From the NCBI RefSeq assembly GCF_014204975.1, contig NZ_JACHMM010000001.1, positions 2,604,001 through 2,668,000 of the forward strand: DNA of 64,000 nt, read 5' to 3'. Source of the DNA: Jiangella mangrovi (GTDB lineage: Bacteria; Actinomycetota; Actinomycetes; Jiangellales; Jiangellaceae). The notes below the pieces were generated by a model. The model saw only the letters and a program-made list of their open reading frames with translations, was not told where the DNA came from and ran no database searches. Shown one piece after another: positions 59,863 to 64,000 of this stretch (position 1 is the first letter of the stretch; every line of letters begins with the position of its first letter). The position numbers and the translations under genes were made by a program.

Positions 59863-60342
59863 TCACCAGCCCCGGCGGCCGGTGTCGCGGTCGTCGACGG
59901 TGTCGTCCGTGCGCACGGTGTCGTCGGCCCGCACGTCGCGGCGGTCGTCCACCACGCCGTCGCGATCGTCGACCCGGTCGTCGACTCGGTCGTCCAGGCG
60001 ATCGTCCACCCGGTCGTCGTCGCCGGGATGCAGCGCGTCGGCGGTGCGCCGGCGCTCCGCGGCCGCGGCGGCCTCCTCGTCGGCGGCGGCACGCATGCGC
60101 TCGGCCTCGGCCGCGCGCTCCTCCGCCTCGACCTGCTGGCGCCGGGCCCGGGCGGCCAGTTCGTCGGCCTCCGAGCGGTGCAGCGCGGCGGTGCGTTCGG
60201 CCGCCTCGGCCTCGCGGCGCTCCTGGACGGCGGCCTCGCGGCGCGCCTGCTCCCCGTGGCGGCGCCGCTGCGCGATGACCCAGGCGGCGATCGCGATCAG
60301 CACCACCAGCACGATCAGCACGATGACGAGCTCGGTACTCAT
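59863..60342 (-). CDS. Membrane-anchored coiled-coil protein with Asp/Arg repeat tail
   Basis: The protein has 159 residues. One transmembrane segment is at about 4-24 (ELVIVLIVLVVLIAIAAWVI). A long Ala/Glu/Arg coiled coil (about 28-105) follows. The tail repeats DDRVDD/DDRLDD units (RVDDRLDDRVDDRVDDRDGV) to the end. No family function is recognisable. The start is the ATG at 60342; upstream codons look non-coding. The low-complexity tail may bind cations or basic partners. Confidence 0.78.
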   Translation of the reverse strand: MSTELVIVLIVLVVLIAIAAWVIAQRRRHGEQARREAAVQERREAEAAERTAALHRSEADELAARARRQQVEAEERAAEAERMRAAADEEAAAAAERRRTADALHPGDDDRVDDRLDDRVDDRVDDRDGVVDDRRDVRADDTVRTDDTVDDRDTGRRGW

Positions 60343-60412
60343 GTCGGGCACCTCCTCTTCACCCCGGCCAACGGCGGCCGCGGCGCTGGGTCCGTACCCG
60401 AAATGTCCGGGT

Positions 60413-61885
60413 TCAGCTCTCGGGTGGCGGCTCCGGCTCCTCACGGACGACGTCGCGGGCCGGCTTGTCCTCGCGCAGCCCCTCGTAGGAGGGGTGGCGC
60501 AGGGTGCCGCCGCCGGTCCACTCGGCGAACTCGACCTCGGCGACCAGCTCGGGCCGGACGAAGACGGCGTCCTTCTGCGGCTGGCGGCCGGTGAACGGGC
60601 TGTCGTCGGCGCGGAGGTCGTCGAGGCGTCGCTGCAGGTCGTCGCGGGTGCGCCGGTCGAACCCCGTGCCCACCTTGCCCGCGAACCGCAGGTTGCCGTC
60701 GTCGTCGTAGTAGCCCACCAGCAGGGCGCCGAAGCCGCCGGACAGCCGCCCCTGGCCGGCCACCCACCCGCCGACGACGACCTCCTGGCGGCGGACGTTC
60801 TTGATCTTCAGCCAGTCGCGGCTGCGCTTGCCCGGCTGGTACGGACTGGCCAGCCGCTTGGCGACGACGCCCTCGAGGCCCTGCGAGCGGGTGGCGTCGA
60901 GCAGGACGTCGCCGTCGCCGCGCTGGTAGTCGGGGACCTGCCAGTACGGCCCGGCCAGCTCCAGCCCGGACAGTAGGCGGCGCCGCTCCTCGTACGGCTC
61001 GCGCAGCAGCGACCGCCCGTCGAGGTACAGCAGGTCGAAGATCACGTACACGACGGGGGTGAGCTGCGACTGACGGCGGATGTCGGCCTCGGACGCCAGG
61101 TGGATGCGGGGCTGGATCCGCTGGAAGCTGGGCCGGCCGGCGTCGTCGAACGCGACGATCTCGCCGTCGAGCACCAGGCGGTGGGCGCCGACGGCGTTCA
61201 TCAGCGGCCGCAACTCGGGGTACTGCCGGGTGAACTCGCGCAGGTTGCGCCCCACCAGGCGGAGCCGGCCGGGTTCGCCGTAGGCCAGGGCGCGCACGCC
61301 GTCCCACTTGATCTCGAACGCCCACGCGTCCTGGTCCGGCGGCAGCGTCGACAGCGTCGCGGCCATGGGGACGAGGTCGTCCGGCAGCGGCTCGCCGTCG
61401 TCGGCCGGGCCGTCCATGCGGTGGATCATCCAGTCGTCGCCCTTGGTCCGGAACAGCGCGAACCGGCCCTCGACCTGCTCGCCGTGCAGCCGGACCACGA
61501 CCTTGTCGTCCTGGAACTTCTCCGCCTCGTACGTGCCGTGGTCCCAGATGGTCATGCTGCCGCCGCCGTACTCGCCGGCCGGGATCTCGCCGTCGAAGTC
61601 CAGGTACTCGAGCGGGTGGTCCTCGGTGTGGACGGCGAGGTGGTTGTCGTCGGGCGTGCGCGGGAAGCCGCGGGGCAGCGCCCACGACGCCAGCACGCCG
61701 TCGTGCTCGAGGCGCAGGTCCCAGTGCAGCCGGCGGGCGTGGTGCTCCTGGACCACGAAGCGCGGCTCGGCCGGCTCCTTCGAGGAACGACGGCGCCCGC
61801 GCGGCTCCGGGGTCTTGTCGAAGGACCGCTTGCGCTGGTACTCCGCGAGGCCGCCGGAACCGTCGTCGCCGCTCATCCGTTCCAT
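60413..61885 (-). CDS. ATP-dependent DNA ligase with 3'-phosphoesterase domain (LigD-like)
   Basis: The protein has 490 residues. An N-terminal phosphoesterase domain (FVVQEHHARRLHWDLRLEHD and an HTEDHPLEYLDFDG segment) is followed by a ligase domain with the nucleotidylated lysine in FEIKWDGVRA. The OB-fold part contains VVGGWVAGQGRLSGGFGALL. The polymerase domain of full LigD is absent and must be separate if present. It likely works with Ku in end joining. I chose ATG 61885; ATG 61876 is equally possible. Confidence 0.92.
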   Translation of the reverse strand: MERMSGDDGSGGLAEYQRKRSFDKTPEPRGRRRSSKEPAEPRFVVQEHHARRLHWDLRLEHDGVLASWALPRGFPRTPDDNHLAVHTEDHPLEYLDFDGEIPAGEYGGGSMTIWDHGTYEAEKFQDDKVVVRLHGEQVEGRFALFRTKGDDWMIHRMDGPADDGEPLPDDLVPMAATLSTLPPDQDAWAFEIKWDGVRALAYGEPGRLRLVGRNLREFTRQYPELRPLMNAVGAHRLVLDGEIVAFDDAGRPSFQRIQPRIHLASEADIRRQSQLTPVVYVIFDLLYLDGRSLLREPYEERRRLLSGLELAGPYWQVPDYQRGDGDVLLDATRSQGLEGVVAKRLASPYQPGKRSRDWLKIKNVRRQEVVVGGWVAGQGRLSGGFGALLVGYYDDDGNLRFAGKVGTGFDRRTRDDLQRRLDDLRADDSPFTGRQPQKDAVFVRPELVAEVEFAEWTGGGTLRHPSYEGLREDKPARDVVREEPEPPPES

Positions 61886-61934
61886 CGTCGTCGGGTCGCG
61901 TCCCGGCGACAAGCAGGGCACACTGGAATAGCTG

Positions 61935-61954
61935 GTGGAACCGTGGCGTTCCAC
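61935..61954. promoter_or_regulatory. Inverted repeat between ligD-like and sigma factor genes
   Basis: GTGGAAC (61935-61941) and GTTCCAC (61948-61954) with a 6-base gap sit in the 258-base divergent region that must hold both promoters. It could be an operator; no regulator is assigned. Confidence 0.35.
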
Positions 61955-62143
61955 TACACGGAAGTTCCTGGCGGGCCGACACCGGCCCCGGGACTGGGAG
62001 ACGGTTCACGGCTCCCGCAAGGCAAACCCACTACACGCATCGGCGGTCCGTGCCGTCGTTCGCGCCCGTGCGAGCGATGCTGCCGCGTCGGCGTGCTGTG
62101 GGGTGTCACAGACATGGTCGACGAGCAGAGGAGAACGAACGGG

Positions 62144-63097
62144 ATGACGATGGTGGAGGAGCAGGTGCGCGCCCCGGACCGGGCGGGCGAGGCCGACTAC
62201 GACCTGGTCGGGCAGTACCTGAAGCAGATCAGCGCGACGCCGCTGCTGTCGGCGGCCGAGGAGGTCGAGCTGGCGCGGCGCATCGAGGCGGGCGTGTTCG
62301 CGGCCTCGCTGCTGGAGACGGAGAAGTCCAAGCGCCGGCGCGAGGAGCTCGAGGCGCTGGTGCGCGACGGCGAGCAGGCCAAGGACCACATGATCCGGGC
62401 CAACCTGCGCCTGGTCGTGTCGGCGGCGCGCAAGTACTACCGCAACAGCGGCCTGCCGTTCCTGGACGTCGTGCAGGAGGGGAACCTGGGCCTGATCCGT
62501 GCGGTCGAGAAGTTCGACTACACCAAGGGCTTCAAGTTCTCGACCTACGCGATGTGGTGGATCCGCCAGGCCATCGAGCGCGGCAAGGCCGAGCGGGCCC
62601 GGACCATCCGGCTGCCGGTGCACGTGCTCGAGACCCTGTCCAAGATCGGCAAGGCCGAGCGCAAGCTGGCCGTCAGCCTGGGCCGCGAGCCCACGGCCGA
62701 GGAGCTGGCCGCCGAGACCGACCTCGCCCCCGCCCGGGTGATCGAGCTGCGGCGCATCTCGCGCGACACGCTGAGCCTCGACACCCCAGTCGGCGACGAG
62801 GGCAGCGCCAGCATCGGCGACCTCATCGAGGACACCGAGACGCCGCAGGCCACCGACGTCATCGAGTTCCAGGCGCTGGGCGAGCAGGTCCGTGGCCTGG
62901 TCAACACGCTGGCGCCGCGCGAGGCGCTGATCGTGTCGATGCGCTTCGGCCTCGAGGACGGCGAGCAGCACACGCTGCAGGAGGTCGCCGAGCGGGTCGG
63001 CCTCACCAAGGAGCGGGTGCGGCAGCTGGAGAAGCTGGCGCTCGCCGAGCTCCGCGACCCGGCGCGGCACCGGCCGCTGCTCGAGTGGGCCGGCTGA
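62144..63097 (+). CDS. Sigma-70 family RNA polymerase sigma factor (group 1/2 type)
   Basis: The protein has 317 residues. Region 1.2 starts YLKQISATPLLSAAEEVELA; regions 2.1-2.4 contain NLRLVVSAARKYYRNSGLPF and FKFSTYAMWWIRQAIERG; region 4.2 is TLQEVAERVGLTKERVRQLE. It lacks a long region 1.1, so it is an HrdB-like accessory factor rather than the primary one. I chose ATG 62144 after AGAGGAGA; ATG 62114 is possible. Confidence 0.92.
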   Translation: MTMVEEQVRAPDRAGEADYDLVGQYLKQISATPLLSAAEEVELARRIEAGVFAASLLETEKSKRRREELEALVRDGEQAKDHMIRANLRLVVSAARKYYRNSGLPFLDVVQEGNLGLIRAVEKFDYTKGFKFSTYAMWWIRQAIERGKAERARTIRLPVHVLETLSKIGKAERKLAVSLGREPTAEELAAETDLAPARVIELRRISRDTLSLDTPVGDEGSASIGDLIEDTETPQATDVIEFQALGEQVRGLVNTLAPREALIVSMRFGLEDGEQHTLQEVAERVGLTKERVRQLEKLALAELRDPARHRPLLEWAG

Positions 63098-63121
63098 GTC
63101 CGCCCGCTTCGGGGTACCCGT

Positions 63122-63152
63122 CGAAGGGTCCAGGGCTAGCCTGGGCCCTTCG
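63122..63152 (+). terminator. Terminator hairpin after the sigma factor gene
   Basis: CGAAGGGTCCAGG (63122-63134) pairs with CCTGGGCCCTTCG (63140-63152) at 12 of 13 positions, with loop GCTAG. It starts 25 bases after the stop codon. Confidence 0.65.
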
Positions 63153-63170
63153 GCGTATCTGGAGGCAGCG

Positions 63171-63362
63171 ATGACCGAGCCCACCGAGCACACCGACGGC
63201 GTGCGGCACACCACACAGGAGGAGCGCGACCGCGCCATGGCCGTGCACTCCGTCGACGACGAGACCCGCGTTCACGGCGACGCCGACGAGACCGAGCGGG
63301 TGGTGGGCGCCAACGGCGACCTGCGGGTGCCGGAGCCGGAGCCCGGGAACGACGAGGACTGA
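63171..63362 (+). CDS. Small acidic hypothetical protein
   Basis: The protein has 63 residues, is highly acidic and hydrophilic, and contains AMAVHSVDDETRVHGDADET. The ATG follows GGAGG at a good distance. It lies just after the sigma factor terminator. A GGGTAC element (63113-63118) upstream hints at stress-sigma control, but the matching -35 is poor. I do not recognise a family. Confidence 0.6.
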   Translation: MTEPTEHTDGVRHTTQEERDRAMAVHSVDDETRVHGDADETERVVGANGDLRVPEPEPGNDED

Positions 63363-63363
63363 C

Positions 63364-63765
63364 TCAGCCCTCGAGGAACGACAGCCGCAGCCTGCGGTCG
63401 CGGTTGTCGACGTTGGAGTCGACGAGGACGACGCTCTGCCAGGTGCCCAGCGCCGGTGCGCCGGCCAGCACCGGCAGGGTCAGCGACGGCGCGATGAACG
63501 CGGGCAGGACGTGGTCGCGGCCGTGGCCGAGGCTGCCGTGGCGGTGCCGGTAGACGTCCTCGCGGGGGAGCAGCCGGTCGACGGCGCCGGCGAGGTCGGG
63601 CTCGGTGCCGGAGCCGGTCTCGATGAGCGCGAGGCCGGCCGTCGCGTGCGGCACGAACAGATGACACAGCCCGTCGCCGCGTCCGCGGCAGAACTCGAGT
63701 ACCTCGCGGGTCACGTCGGTGACCAGGTCGGTGCCGGTGCGCAGGTCGATGATCAGGCTGTCCAC
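63364..63765 (-). CDS. YjbQ/UPF0047 family protein
   Basis: The protein has 133 residues with the family core LCHLFVPHATAGLALIETG, LPREDVYRHRHG and LGTWQSVVLVDSN. Conserved histidines mark the presumed metal site. Members show weak thiamine-phosphate synthase activity; the physiological role is unclear. The GTG at 63765 (VDSLIIDLRTG) gives the usual length; a longer frame to 63849 is unlikely. Confidence 0.9.
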   Translation of the reverse strand: MDSLIIDLRTGTDLVTDVTREVLEFCRGRGDGLCHLFVPHATAGLALIETGSGTEPDLAGAVDRLLPREDVYRHRHGSLGHGRDHVLPAFIAPSLTLPVLAGAPALGTWQSVVLVDSNVDNRDRRLRLSFLEG

Positions 63766-63905
63766 CCGTCCATTGTGACCGCTCGGCGTCCGTTCACGTT
63801 CCGGATGCGGTCGGTGTGCCCGTAACCTTCTGGCCAGCGAGGTGATCACACTGTGAGGCAGGCGCCAATGGGAGGCGAACGGTCATCGGGGAAGACTTCG
63901 AGATC

Positions 63906-64000
63906 GTGCTCGAAGCGGCGCGCGCGGGCGCGCCGTGGGCCTTCGAGCGCCTCTACACCGACCTCGCGCCCGTCGTCACCGGCTACGTGCGGCTGCAGGG
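63906..64000 (+). CDS. Start of a probable ECF sigma factor (runs off the window)
   Basis: The frame reads EDFEIVLEAARAGAPWAFER then LYTDLAPVVTGYVRLQ, the beginning of sigma region 2. The first canonical start codon in this frame after the stop at 63843 is GTG 63906. However, protein-like sequence extends upstream to about 63885, where a strong GGGAGG (63870-63875) points to initiation near GTC 63882 or ATC 63885. The start is therefore unresolved. Confidence 0.6.
   Translation, partial: MLEAARAGAPWAFERLYTDLAPVVTGYVRLQ

Noticed and set aside
1-64000. CRISPR arrays, tRNA/rRNA genes, prophage or integrative elements
   Set aside because: No regularly spaced repeats, no recognisable cloverleaf or rRNA signature and no integrase, terminase or transposase were seen. 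Short RNAs could still be missed without a covariance search.

Overview
The window is chromosomal DNA of very high G+C content (roughly 70 percent by eye). Genes are dense, GTG/ATG starts are mixed, and many genes overlap by 4 bases (GTGA/ATGA). WhiB, GAF-ANTAR, ECF sigma/zinc-finger anti-sigma, Tat-exported enzymes, UdgX, LigD and DUF2630 proteins all point to a soil- or plant-associated actinobacterium. Jiangellales is my best guess, with low confidence and no marker gene to prove it. I saw no rRNA, tRNA, CRISPR array, intact insertion sequence or prophage.

Layout. 0-4.6 kb: the end of a CUT1 oligosaccharide ABC operon (binding protein, two permeases) and a Tat-exported beta-helix protein. 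4.6-11 kb: a HigBA-like toxin-antitoxin pair, an AraC regulator divergent from an NmrA/DUF1772 pair, an epimerase, a DapA-family lyase and a TrmB/LuxR-type regulator. 11-20 kb: a giant subtilase, a DrrAB-like exporter, a sigma/anti-sigma pair, an MFS transporter and an alpha-toroid protein. 20.6-39.4 kb: a carbohydrate block holding a CUT2 ABC transporter with aldehyde dehydrogenase, a second paralogous binding protein, an unassigned 736-residue exported protein, two FKBP-like lipoproteins, an Ldh-family dehydrogenase, an IclR regulator and a 921-residue exported protein with a DUF5107-like domain. 39.5-41.7 kb: a nicotianamine-synthase-like gene followed by an ATP-grasp ligase. 42-54 kb: a cNMP-sensing kinase next to a receiver/thioredoxin-reductase fusion, an NhaA-DsbA fusion, a coiled-coil protein, a nuclease and a Tat-exported flavoprotein. 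54-64 kb: SurE, a PfkB kinase, UdgX, an epimerase, ANTAR and WhiB regulators, LigD, a sigma-70 factor and YjbQ.

Two signals stand out. First, four promoters in the 26-37 kb block share one architecture: TTGAC-type -35, 17-18 bp spacer, TANNNT -10, then two GTTC-N8-GAAC-like sites exactly 19 bp apart starting 3-5 bp after the -10. They serve the aldehyde dehydrogenase/ABC operon, the divergent binding protein, the dehydrogenase gene and the DUF5107-like gene. They surround an IclR gene, so they look like its regulon. Second, the nicotianamine-synthase-like gene is paired with an ATP-grasp ligase instead of the opine dehydrogenase of staphylopine-type pathways, so the product may be an amide-linked metallophore.

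Smaller structural signals: two hairpins 30 kb apart share a 13-base core but have different, fully compensated outer stems; a 400-base convergent gap at 51 kb holds several strong hairpins; and two stress-sigma-like promoters precede the WhiB and YeaQ-type genes.
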